This document shows positions 8,801-17,646 of a stretch of DNA of 21,857 nt, piece by piece. The DNA is taken from contig CAXKVR010000770.1 of assembly GCA_964058845.1 (NCBI GenBank), forward strand, positions 1-21,857, written 5' to 3'. This DNA comes from Carex sylvatica (lineage: Eukaryota > Streptophyta > Magnoliopsida > Poales > Cyperaceae). A program made the position numbers and the translations under genes. Position 1 is the first letter of the stretch; every line of letters starts with the position of its first letter. The notes below the pieces were generated by a model. That model did not search any database, was not told the DNA's origin, and saw only the letters and a list, made by a program, of their open reading frames with translations.

Positions 8801-11800
8801 CACATGAATATAGGCCTATAGGGCCTTTTTCAAATTCAACTGACTAATTACTGCATTTCCAAGTAAAACCCAAATTTTCAACTTACACTCAACAGTAGTT
8901 GAAATAGGTGTCATTAAATTCACAAATTACCCTATACCTCTAGCACTCCTATCTTTTAGGTCAAAATAAAATAAATCAATACCCACAACATTATGAAAAG
9001 CTTGCTATTGAATTTGTATGAAATGGTTAGGAAGCAATATGTCCAACAAAAATCTATGACTAATCATGGGCTATATCTAACCTTAGTTTCAACCCATACG
9101 TGACACTTGCAAATAACCGAAAAATATTGGGTTTGACTTGAACATATTTGACATGTCTGGTGTGAAGCAATTGCTCCATTTCTCAACAAAAATGAAAAGA
9201 TGAGTGAAAAAAAATTATAAGCATGTATACTAAGAGCGTAACCTCATTAAGCTCTCTTTGTTGTAGAAAAACCTTTAGAATTAAAGATAAGGGCCTCAGG
9301 GGAGGTAGCTTCCTCACAGCATCCTTTGCTCGCAGAATTAAAAATACGAAAAAGTTAATGACAGCCAAATTACAACTACACTAATAATATTGATACTGCT
9401 GATGCTGTCTTCAACAAGACATTTTACTACATATTTCAGTGTTTGAATCAAAACATTATTTCAGCATAGCACCATGTCGTAAATGTAGCCAAAAAGTTCA
9501 AACCAGCCAAAATATGCATATAACAAAGCATTACAGTACCAACTGCCCATACATACAGCACACTGCTACAGTATACGGGGTACCTTGTCAAAACCAAATG
9601 ATAGTTACCTTAATAAAGTCAGCAGCCTTTGGTCCACCGTCCAAATCAAAGCTGTACAGAAAGAAACTCTATTAGCATAATAAAAAAAAGTGGATAACAC
9701 TTTAAAGGTCCAACTTCTAGAAGCTATTATAAATATTCAACTTTTAAAATCGAAGAAATGACAAACCTGATGTCAAAAGCTATTTTGCTCGTCCTTTCTA
9801 CAAATTTCACAATAGGGACACGAGCCTTGGCAATAACCTTAGATGAAAAACTACAGATTAAAAATCAAGAACCAAGAAAAGTCTTAAAGATATGTTTGTG
9901 AATCATAAATAATATACCTGCATCTTTGTAGCAATTTTTTGTTGGGTCAGTGCTTTAGCAAGAGCCTTCAGACCTAGTTGTGGGCTCCTAACTTTTGATT
10001 CCAAAATCACAATCTAAAACAGGGAATCAACAAGTTAAATAAGGAAACGGAATTAACACACGAAAGAAGTTTAACTACATAGCTGAGGGCTAGTCGAGAA
10101 ACTGTATAAAAGCAAGTTGATCGAGTCTGGTGCTGGCATGTGCCAAATACGCATTCAAAACACCCTCTTATGTCATTTTCTTCAAGTACATTAATAGTTG
10201 AGTCTTGTTTACTTTCACTAACTATGGAGTTCTTAGCCAAAATAATGCTCAAAGCTAATCAAAATTTATACAGCTGGCCTTGGATTAAATTTTAACCTAA
10301 ATAAATACAAAAACCATAGTAAAACATCTAAAAGCACCAAAAAGAAAATTAATTAAAATAACTAACATCTACATCGCTGTTTGGTAGATACAATCCAGTT
10401 CTAAATGATCCAAACACCTCCACCTGTTGAGCAATGTGAAAGTAATAAGATCAACTACATGCTGAGAAAACCTCACTTATTCTGATTTATCATGTAAGAA
10501 ATACTGAAATTACACCAGTTGGCTTATATGATTCAAATTCCTGCCGAGCACTGTCATTTAATTGGCAAAAGGTCCAGGGTTCAATTTGACATGGGTTCAA
10601 TTGCACTTAACAGTATAGAAATTTATGTTCCTCTTAAAAACAACAACAACAAAAAATTGCTCCCCCTCTATTTTGCCTCCCTCCCCCCCCCCCCCAACCA
10701 AATGCCTCTGGTCCCTCCCTCTCTGTGTATGGGAAACAAATCTGTTGCGATCCAAATTGGATGAACAGGGTAACCTGAAATCCCTGCTTTTCCAAATCCA
10801 ACTGTTGATTTATTTTGAGATGCCTTCACAGAAAAACTAGATGTTTGGAGATGCGTGCACAGAAAAAGTTGAACGATTAGATTTGGAAAAGCAGGGATTT
10901 CAGGGTACTGTTCATCCAATTCGGATCGCAGCAGATTTCATTCCCTGTGTATGTGGGTGCCTTCTTTCATTGCCTAACCCTAACCTCTAAACCATGTTAG
11001 CATCAAGTATAAACAGATTGAACAAGGTAATGTAACAAATATACCAACTTGGCCAGCTTGTAGACTTCTCTGTTGCAATCACTGGAAGTTGTTAAGTTAA
11101 TTTAAAATTGACTAAATTGAGGTTCTATTGATGAATAGTTGGTCAACAACACCATAAATTAAGACTGAAGTGGATTAAATTAAGCTTCAGCTTGGTTTAC
11201 CAGTACATTTCTACACCAAAACATACTGGCAAAGAGTGATGCTTCTAATTACTAATTGATGACATTTATTATCCACAAAGAAGCAATGTATAAACCTTGC
11301 AGTCAGACCAGATGTGTTTAATAACATCTGAAACTCTTTGCACAGCAGCAGTACGAGACTCTTCTTCCTCAGGAGTCGGTGCAACAAAATCACAAAAATC
11401 TAGAATCTCTGAAACAAAAATAAAAGAAATAACAAATAAACTTTAAGACTCCATATTCAGCCTAGTTTATGATCATTAAAATTTCTATAGAGATAGATGA
11501 GATATGCAATCAGATTGTATCATCCTTTTTGTGAGTCTCAATATGTCAAATTAACATAAACCTAAAGCCAAGCATATCCTTTTGGTGGTCCTGTAGTCCT
11601 AAATGTATAAAGTATTTTTTTTAAAGTGTCTCTAATCAATCTCTTAGGCTTGGTGGCAGAGAAATTAAGGTTTTCAAATAAGTCAATATTAGGCACTGTC
11701 CATGAAGAAAGGTACACCTATACACAACTGAAGAGGGCAGAACCAGAAAACTGAGATTAAGGGGCTGAATAGGTAAGTGTCATGTAATTTCATTTTATGT

Positions 11801-12635
11801 GGGAGGGATTCGGATGACCTCCGAAACCGCACACGTCCATTTACTAAATCCAGACTGTTCTTTAATTGTGCCACGAATCTCAAGAACAGACTCCCTGTGC
11901 CTAAATAGGCACCGAATTCCCATAGCTCAGCTGGAGTTAATCTCAGTACATTGGGCCGAGTACGGTAATTTTCAATTCATAGGAGTGCTACCCCTTTGCT
12001 TGTGTATCCCTCCGCCCCTGACAACTGGTGTCAACTTTCCAACTAGTTATTTGCATAGATGGTGAAGGGAACATAGATATACAAGTCAAATTAAATCTCT
12101 CGCCTCTTCTTTTCCCTTTATTCCTTTGTTTCACATCCCAATTCAGACAATCCTTAGTATGATATACTCACTTCTACATATCTCCCTTTACCTTCACCCA
12201 AAAAACCCAAATCACAAAGAGAATTTCAAGTACAATAAAAGAACCTTTATGGAGCTGGAGCATGGGGCTCCTGAACTGGCGACCCACATTGAACCAGGCC
12301 TTCTCAGAGCACTCAGGCTCAGCCAAAGAAGGAGAATTAGCCACTTCCGGCTCCCTCGGTGCCGCAACAACATCAAGCGAGAAGAATTCCGTGGTGGGGA
12401 CCTCCATGGACTCGCCAGCAACATCGTTTATCTGGTTTCGAAAGACGGCGTAGGGTACGGGTGGGTCCGGGTCGGCAGAGAGAGACTCGGTTGGGGTTGG
12501 GGTTAGGGTTAGGGTTAGGGTTAGGGATGGGAGAGAGTCGGAGAGTCCGGGGTGGTCGTAGTCGACGGAGAGAGAGAGCGGCGGGAGGGTTTCGTAAGAG
12601 TAGGTAATAGACGGTTGCTGTTGTGGTTCCTCCAT
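5874..12635 (-). CDS. TRL: TRF4/5-like (PAPD5/7-type) nuclear non-canonical poly(A) polymerase, 13 exons
   Basis: Exons in transcript order: 12635-12245, 11408-11296, 10423-10367, 10013-9918, 9837-9767, 9651-9609, 9323-9243, 8636-8577, 8318-8250, 7610-7513, 7136-7088, 6949-6905, 6347-5874; 1647 bp, 548 residues. All introns are GT-AG and frame is kept throughout. Residues 1-120 are a Ser/Thr/Pro-rich, probably disordered tail. The nucleotidyltransferase core has GSFRTGLYLPNSDVD (173-187; metal-binding Asp185 and Asp187) and the third Asp241 in AFDISFD. The PAP-associated part includes LPPLRPLSLILKVFLQQREL, GGIGSYALLSMLIAYLQ (288-304), EQNLGILLVSFFDFYGRKLN and LGPNRSILGTIIRP (412-425). The tail is Lys/Ser/Arg-rich (KKKKKHHSKSKEK), fitting nuclear location. 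The family adds short oligo(A) tails to nuclear RNAs, including rRNA processing by-products, to promote exosome decay. The Arabidopsis counterpart is, from memory, At5g53770 (TRL). The start is the first ATG in frame. Exon 9 is the least certain part. Confidence 0.95.
6348..6904 (-). other. Intron 12 of the poly(A) polymerase gene
   Basis: This 557-bp intron separates the small KNSYNYYK exon from the long last exon. It contains a 26-bp imperfect inverted repeat (6610-6635 / 6655-6680) and no coding sequence I can support. The ORFs reading through it are antisense or intronic. Confidence 0.8.
6610..6680. repeat. Imperfect hairpin in intron 12
   Basis: The arms 6610-6635 and 6655-6680 pair at 22 of 26 positions (core tgcaccatct with aattttga), around a 19-bp loop. 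It may be the core of a decayed foldback element. No clear target duplication was found. Confidence 0.65.
7944..8131. mobile_element. Small hAT-type MITE relic in intron 9
   Basis: The left end CAGAGGCAGACTTAGA and the reverse complement of the right end CAGTGCTGGATCTAGA are related terminal inverted repeats beginning CAG. The flanks tctccaat (7936-7943) and tctctaat (8132-8139) agree at 7 of 8 bases, as expected for the 8-bp target duplication of hAT transposons. At 188 bp without an ORF it is non-autonomous. It lies wholly within intron 9 (7611-8249) of the poly(A) polymerase gene. Confidence 0.72.
10731..10945. repeat. Foldback element with ~75-bp arms in intron 2
   Basis: The left arm 10731-10806 and right arm 10872-10945 are reverse complements with only a few mismatches; a shared 20-base core is cctgaaatccctgcttttcc. 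The 65-bp loop holds two copies of a gagatg...cacagaaaaa unit. It lies inside intron 2 (10424-11295) of the poly(A) polymerase gene, just after a pyrimidine tract with 13 consecutive C (10683-10695). A transcript would form a long hairpin. No target duplication was found, so superfamily is open. Confidence 0.82.
11409..12244 (-). other. Intron 1 of the poly(A) polymerase gene
   Basis: An 836-bp intron between the disordered N-terminal exon and the exon encoding EILDFCDFVAPTPEEEE. Its middle (11800-12060) is richer in GC than the rest and opens short ORFs on both strands. None has a recognisable domain. Confidence 0.8.
12491..12526. repeat. Telomere-like hexamer array inside coding exon 1
   Basis: On the + strand two TTGGGG units are followed by four TTAGGG units with no interruption (36 bp). 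On the minus coding strand they read as four Leu-Thr pairs then two Pro-Thr pairs, near residues 37-48 of the poly(A) polymerase. The unit is six bases rather than the seven-base plant telomere repeat TTTAGGG, and it keeps the reading frame. Confidence 0.95.
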
Positions 12636-12792
12636 TGGTGTAGTAGGTGTAGGGTTTTCTGAGAAGGGGAGAGAGAAGGTGGCGCTAGGCGGCAAGGGGA
12701 AGTTAGGAGGTTTTACTCAACTGGCGCCAGGCGGCTCCCACAGAATTAAACGCTTCCTTTTGGGGTAAAATACCAAACAGCATTGGGTCAGT

Positions 12793-12832
12793 TGGGCCTG
12801 GGCCTGGGCCGTAGGATTCCAGTCAGGCCCAT
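12793..12832 (-). promoter_or_regulatory. Cluster of TGGGCC (site II / TCP-type) boxes
   Basis: Three head-to-tail TGGGCC hexamers occupy 12793-12810, and aggcccat, the inverted form, lies at 12825-12832. This is about 160-200 bp upstream of the poly(A) polymerase ATG. Site II elements (TGGGCY) are bound by TCP factors and are common upstream of plant ribosomal and RNA-metabolism genes. Function here is inferred from motif and position. Confidence 0.6.
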
Positions 12833-12970
12833 TTGAAGGTGAGTAGTACAAAAAGAAAAGAAAAATATTAAGTTGCTTTAGTCATTCCAAGTCATAAAAT
12901 CGTGTCAAGTTATGAACCGGCACACATATTGCAAATGCATTCTAGCATAGTTTCAAACATAATATTTTGA

Positions 12971-13047
12971 TGTATCTGCTTGATTTATCACAAAATTATT
13001 TATACACGCATAAAAGATTTGTATGATTGTATCTGCTTGATTTATCA
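12971..13047. repeat. 20-bp perfect direct repeat
   Basis: tgtatctgcttgatttatca occurs at 12971-12990 and 13028-13047, 57 bp apart, in AT-rich intergenic DNA. It may be the edge of the tandem array that follows. Confidence 0.85.
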
Positions 13048-13263
13048 ATAACTTTAATCATTAGAGACTATCTTTCTATTTTGATGATTTGTAAATCTTA
13101 AATGTAATATATATCTTTATTTAGAATTAATAAAGTTTTTTTAGATAATGGAATAAATAAACTCATGCACAATTAAAATAATATAATTGTGATGTAGGCG
13201 TACATAACACACTATAAATGTATTTTAGACGAATTTAAGGATTAATATTTGTTGTCTCTTTGT

Positions 13264-13640
13264 TTTAGCACGGATCAATTTGTGTTCATGTAAAAGAAAA
13301 CATAAAATTAGAATTGAATATGTCAGTTTTGATAATTTTACATTTATAAATGAAATTAAAAGCACTTTAATCGTATTATTTGTTGTATCAGTTATTTAGC
13401 ACGGATAAATTTATGCATATGTAAAAGGCATAAATTAGAATTTATCTATCAATTTTGATGATTCTACAATTATAAATGTGGCAAAGTTGATTTAAAACAT
13501 TAACATAGATAAACAACACATTTTAGGATAATTTTAGACATGTGTTTTAGCAATGATAAATTAATACATATATAAAAGAAATAAAATACAGTTTATCTAT
13601 CAATTTTAGTGATTTTATGATTATAAATGAACCTAAAATT
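13264..13640. repeat. Degenerate tandem array, three units of about 130-150 bp
   Basis: Three units begin at 13264, 13395 and 13546 with tttagca(c/a). Each continues with a gatmaatt segment, a tgtaaaag/tataaaag segment, a (c/g)aattttgat-like segment and attataaatg. Divergence is high and unit length varies, so the array is old. Function unknown. Confidence 0.65.
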
Positions 13641-13743
13641 GCTTAAACATCCGTTTTTTTCTCTGAGTCCAGGCTAACAAAATCAGAGATAAAAATATTA
13701 CAATCTATAAACCAAAATAAAATAAATAATGAAATATTTCTGC

Positions 13744-15948
13744 TCACCAATAATCCTTGCAAGAACACACCCCATCCTTAAAATTGTGAAACCTCTTTGC
13801 ATCTCTTGCAATTATCTCACGACCAACAAGCCGTGAAATAATCTTCAAAGCATTATGGCAATCCCCGCAGCATCGCAAATTTTTTATGATCCTGATTGGT
13901 GTCCTAGCAGGGCTTGTCATGAAGGCATAAGCCGCTGCAAGCCTCTCACTGTGCCCCAGCAACGCCTCCTCCTTCGCCTCTTGGTCAACATCATGCAACA
14001 CAAACCGAGTATCGGGTACATACCTTCAAAAGGAAAATACAAAAAATTCGAGTCATAAGAAAAGGTTGATTCTTCAAAAGAAAAGGACTTGATATCTTGA
14101 GATATTGTTGCAACAGAGTAAACCTATAACACGATTGATTTTCATTTTGAGGAGGTGCTTAATTTTTATCGTTGTAGCTAATTTTTAGTGTTGTTTAAGA
14201 GGCATGAACCTAATGTACTCTAATCATATACCAATTATTTTCTTATTTTCATCCAGCTCCAGCTAAATTCTTAATGAAAATTTAGCTCCTACATACTTAA
14301 ATCTAGTTGTTGTTGTTTTTTCTTCCTAATAAATGAAAAAGGTGATCTTGGTCATTTCCATACCATGTGTAATTTACCAAAAACAAAAAAGGTTCCAGGT
14401 ACATACCCGGCTTCCTTCATCTGAGCCGCAAGGCGATTTAGCAGCGTGTAAATCTTTTTGTGCTCAGGATCTCTGCGGTCCCCACATACATATTGCCGAG
14501 ACTGGGCACGACCCTCGAGGCGGGATGCTTTATTCCTCTGCTTCTCCTTCTCCAGCTCAGACTGGTTTACTGGTACAAGGCCTGATTGAGAATTCTTATC
14601 TAGTCTGGTCGGGTCCAACTGTTCAACAATAGCTGCACATCGAGATCCAAGCTCTAGGTGTCCAGTGAGGCGAGCAAGGTTCATTAGCATCTCCCAAATA
14701 TCCGCTGTTGGCTCCACCGGCATCTGTTCAACGAAATCTAGTGCTTCCTCGAGGTACCCACATTGGCCAAGCATGTTTACTATCGCCCCATAAGTTCCCA
14801 TATCAGGGGCAATTTGGTAATCTTCCTCCATTGATTTGAGATGCAACATGCCCTCATCAACCGCGCCAACTACCCCACACACAAAGAAGATACTTGAGAA
14901 AATGCCGGCATCGAGGGGCAAACCTGATTTTTTGAGCTGGTTGAAGAGATCCAACGCTTCCTCTCCCTTGCCGTCCTTGGCCAGGGCAAGAATCATGGTT
15001 TCCCAAGAGGTTAAGTTTCTGTGGAGCATTTCATCAAACAGCTTCTGGGCATCGTCCAAAGAGCCACATTTAATATACATGTCTAGTATTTTATTGTTCA
15101 AAGCAATTTCAACAGCTCCCTTATTTCTCAAGATGCATTCGTGGATATGGCGTGCTTTCTTGATATCGGACTCGTCTCCACATGCTTTTACTAAAAGAAC
15201 CCAAGTCTGATGACCTATCTGTGTTTTGTTTTCTTCTAACAAGGCCAATACTTCAAAGGCTTCATTTAGTTTCCCTTCTTTGCATAGCCCCTCTAGCTCT
15301 TCAATAGTTCCTCTATATTTCGGGGTCTCAACATTAGCATTGTTATTAGTGGAAACATTTGGATATTGATGTGCCTGCTGATCATATACACCATGGCTTT
15401 GATAAAATTGGCCCGGGTTGTGAGCATTAATCTGCTGGTTATACCCACCACTGTAATGTGAGTTATCATATGTTTCTTGGTTGGATTGATTATAACTGGC
15501 AGTGTGATGAAATTGCCCCTGACTGTATGTATTATTCTGGTAATAGTATTGTGCATTCTGGGAAATTTGTTGGTTTATGTCTTTGTTTCGATCAAAGTCA
15601 CCATGCGAGTCCCCGTAAACTTCTGTATCAGCTCTCTGTGATGCATGTGTACCGGTGGTACGTAATTGAATTAATATCTCAGGCAACCTAACAGCCACAA
15701 AACAATGATCAGCAAATAAAAAAAAATTAGGAACAAAAAAATAATAATAAAGAAGCATCACAGAATAGAATGTCATGGAAGGTTGATGCGCCTTAAGTTG
15801 TACTAACAAGCATAGTGACAAGATTCACGTATTATTCGTTTTTTTGACGTTACCGAACCGAACTCTGAATAAAATGCAAAATAAACGTATAATACGTTTT
15901 ATTCACAAATAAAACACGAATTACGAATTATCGCCAAAAAAAAAAGCG

Positions 15949-15981
<33 letters not shown>

Positions 15982-16455
15982 GGTTTTTTTTGGGGTTTTT
16001 TTTTTTTTTTTTGCTTCCTTGGTGTACCGAATCATTTCTGAATTATATCCGAATTATACCCGAATCACGAACATTTAACCCCACTGATCTGAACCCGAAC
16101 TATTCGTTTGTCACTATGCTAACAAGCAAAAGGCTGGATCTTTTAAACTAAAGATACAGGTGATTTAGGTCAAACAAACTGGTATTAGCACGGCAAATGG
16201 GAATCTGCCCAAGTACGATTGCACAAGTAGATGAAAGTATCTGCATCACTTAACGATACAGCTAATGATGGTATGAAAAATGAATTGAGGGTCAATGACT
16301 GACTGTCAAAATGGATACAACGAAAGAAGTTAAGAAATCAAACTGTTGACTACACGGAGTTACTTATCGCACCTAGAGGATGAAAAGGGAGCCTTCTCTG
16401 GCTGAGACGACAGCTTAGATAGAGCTGTGCCGAGAGCTCTCCGCGCAGAGAACAT
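13744..16455 (-). CDS. MEF8: Mitochondrial DYW-type PPR RNA-editing factor, MEF8-like
   Basis: Exons: 16455-16373, 15687-14407, 14023-13744; 1644 bp, 547 residues, introns GT-AG and in frame. The Met-Phe-Ser-Ala-Arg-Arg start and Ser/Arg-rich first 27 residues look like a mitochondrial targeting peptide. Residues 66-146 are Gln/Asn/Tyr/Ser/His-rich low complexity. A short PPR array follows from about 153 ([40 protein letters not shown]), then E/E+ segments ([20 protein letters not shown]). The C-terminal DYW deaminase has the zinc motif HSE (479-481) with CGDC (507-510), CSC (541-543) and ends KDYW. DYW proteins deaminate C to U in organelle RNAs. The few PPRs, low-complexity head and the [14 protein letters not shown] and SGLVPV motifs resemble Arabidopsis MEF8/MEF8S as remembered; the exact orthologue is not proven. 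The gene is divergent from FTB. Confidence 0.93.
14024..14406 (-). other. Intron 2 of the PPR gene, bounded by a 10-bp direct repeat
   Basis: This 383-bp intron splits the codon for Gly455 at the start of the DYW domain (AG|YVPDTRF). The strings ggtacatacc at 14015-14024 and 14398-14407 lie exactly one intron length apart. In coding sense the donor reads GG|GTATGTACC and the acceptor AG|GTATGTACC. Joining them restores the expected [15 protein letters not shown]. Confidence 0.9.
15688..16372 (-). other. Intron 1 of the PPR gene
   Basis: A 685-bp intron separating the targeting-peptide exon from the main exon. Almost half of it is a hAT-type MITE (15811-16118). Removing that element and one target copy leaves about 370 bp. 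Reading into this intron from exon 2 gives a spurious Phe/Tyr-rich N-terminus (15688-15821) that is not protein. Confidence 0.88.
15811..16118. mobile_element. hAT-type MITE, 308 bp, with perfect 8-bp target duplication
   Basis: Perfect 11-bp terminal inverted repeats CATAGTGACAA...TTGTCACTATG are flanked on both sides by ctaacaag (15803-15810 and 16119-16126). An 8-bp target duplication and CA...TG ends are typical of the hAT superfamily. The interior has repeated cgaatta/gaattat motifs and a run of 28 T (15951-15978) beside a run of A. There is no coding capacity, so any movement would need a transposase from elsewhere. It sits in intron 1 of the PPR gene. Confidence 0.9.
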
Positions 16456-16594
16456 GAGCCCTTCTTATCTTCTCCTCACCCCGCCCTTAGCTACCTTTTT
16501 TCCTTCAACCACAGTGTTCTTAAAGTGCGGCGAGGCCAAATCAGAGAGTAGAACGCCGGCGAAGTGGCGGCGGTAACGAGGGGTTTTGGGATTT

Positions 16595-16792
16595 GACGGT
16601 TCGATTGGAGTACATTCTCTCTCTACGGGTTTAACCAGAATTCATATAATCTAATGGCACGAATCTTGAAGGCCCGGGTTGACTCGGATTCTGATTAAAC
16701 CCGTATATCTGATGGCACGAATCTTGAAGTCCCGGTTTGACTCGAATTCCGATTAAACCCGTGGAAAGAGAATGTGCTCCAATCGGACTGTC
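16595..16792. mobile_element. Foldback element with 40-bp terminal inverted repeats
   Basis: Arms 16595-16634 and 16753-16792 are reverse complements at about 35 of 40 positions (gattggag, acattctct and acgggtttaa shared). The interior is two direct copies of a 52-bp unit (see 16652-16761). No convincing target duplication was seen. Related strings (gacggttctgattgaa) recur at 17045-17062, suggesting a local family. Confidence 0.75.
16652..16761. repeat. Two direct copies of a 52-bp unit, 58-bp period
   Basis: 16652-16703 and 16710-16761 share atggcacgaatcttgaag and end gattaaacccg with few differences. They form the loop of the foldback element. Confidence 0.85.
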
Positions 16793-16811
16793 CTCAGTGG
16801 GTGTACGTCTC

Positions 16812-16968
16812 CTCTGAGATATCTTAACTTTTGCGTGACCGACGTGTCCGGTGCCTATTCCGGGGTGATGTAGGGGTCAGTATTATGTGTGCTTTGATAT
16901 TCGTGTAGAGAGTATTTAAACGGTTGGGATTTTCCATAAAGTCACGCAAAGTTTGAGATATCTCAGAG
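16812..16968. mobile_element. Short member of a TIR element family (157 bp)
   Basis: 28-bp terminal repeats (16812-16839 and 16941-16968) pair at 25 positions, with ctctgagatatc at the ends and gcgtgac on the inner side. The same ends bound a longer element at 18128-18629. Its interior (gtaggggtcagtattat, near 16870) recurs at 17960. The superfamily cannot be set without a clear target duplication. Confidence 0.78.
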
Positions 16969-17257
16969 AATTCAAATTCCCTCAGAGGACCGAGGTTCTG
17001 ATTGAACCCGTGACACTTAAACCCGAGTTGAGTCGAATTCTGATCGGACGGTTCTGATTGAAACTCGAACGAGAGCGACAATCCGGACTCGTTTTGAGCA
17101 CCTCTACTAGAAGTGGGAGTTTCGAAAAAGGAAATTGTATGGGTGCCTTTGAGGTTTGGTGAAGTTTCGATGGGGAGATATTCCCGTGATTTTGATTTGA
17201 TGCATCGGGAATGGATAAAACTGGATTATTTTTTAATTTGAAAATTAAGTATGTGAA

Positions 17258-17434
17258 CAGTAATATAAATAACGGTATGCAGTTATCAGATGATATGATA
17301 CTGTTAAGTAATTAATCGGAAATAATTAGTCATAATTAACTGATTAATTGAGAAATTATGTGACAGTTTGGTTACTGTCAATGACTAATCGGCCGATTAA
17401 TAGGTCTAAAGTCTAAACGATTTTTACAACACTG
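17258..17434. mobile_element. hAT-type MITE, copy 1 (177 bp)
   Basis: Related throughout to 17475-17646: both carry gtatgc(a/g)gttatcaga and taattaatc(g/a)gaaataat. The right end TTTACAACACTG is intact. The left end CAGTAATATAAAT has drifted from CAGTGTTGTAAAT. Flanks tatgtgaa and atggtgaa are a plausible eroded 8-bp target duplication. Confidence 0.7.
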
Positions 17435-17474
17435 ATGGTGAACAAACTATATAATTTTGATCAAAGGTTTTTTA

Positions 17475-17646
17475 CAGTGTTGTAAATAAGAGTATGCGGT
17501 TATCAGATAGGCAGAGTACTGTCAAATAATTAATCAGAAATAATCGATCATAACTAGAAATAATCAGCCAATTAATTAAACATAACAATTTAATTACCGT
17601 TAACTAATTGAACAATTAATCGGTGTACACGTTTTTTACAACACTG
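17475..17646. mobile_element. hAT-type MITE, copy 2 (172 bp)
   Basis: The ends CAGTGTTGTAAA and TTTACAACACTG are perfect 12-bp inverted repeats. Flanks gtttttta (17467-17474) and gattttta (17647-17654) agree at 7 of 8 bases. The CAGTGTTGTAAA terminus is characteristic of plant hAT elements. There is no ORF. Copy 1 ends 40 bp to the left in the same orientation. Confidence 0.85.

Larger units (their letters stand above)
12636..13743. other. Intergenic region: TRL promoter side and PPR gene 3' side
   Basis: The first 200 bp is GC-richer and should hold the 5' UTR and promoter of the minus-strand poly(A) polymerase gene. It includes a direct repeat ggcgctaggcggc / ggcgccaggcggc (12681-12693 and 12723-12735) and the TGGGCC boxes. 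The remainder is AT-rich and repetitive, and its top end should contain the 3' UTR of the PPR gene. No gene is supported. Confidence 0.75.

Noticed and set aside
10668..10919. Overlapping ORFs of 71-83 codons on both strands
   Set aside because: They are created by the poly-C tract and the inverted-repeat arms inside intron 2.
12491..12526. Interstitial telomere or chromosome-fusion scar
   Set aside because: The unit is TTAGGG/TTGGGG, not the plant TTTAGGG. It is only 36 bp, in frame in a conserved gene, so a coding microsatellite is simpler.
12126..12607. Gly/Arg-rich + strand ORFs over the telomere-like repeat
   Set aside because: Antisense shadows of exon 1. The composition (GLGLGLG) is produced by the hexamer array.
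15688..15821. Extension of the PPR protein upstream of RLPEILIQL
   Set aside because: It is hydrophobic read-through of intron 1, enters the MITE flank, and a proper acceptor (gttag) lies at 15688-15689. The real N-terminus is the targeting-peptide exon at 16373-16455.
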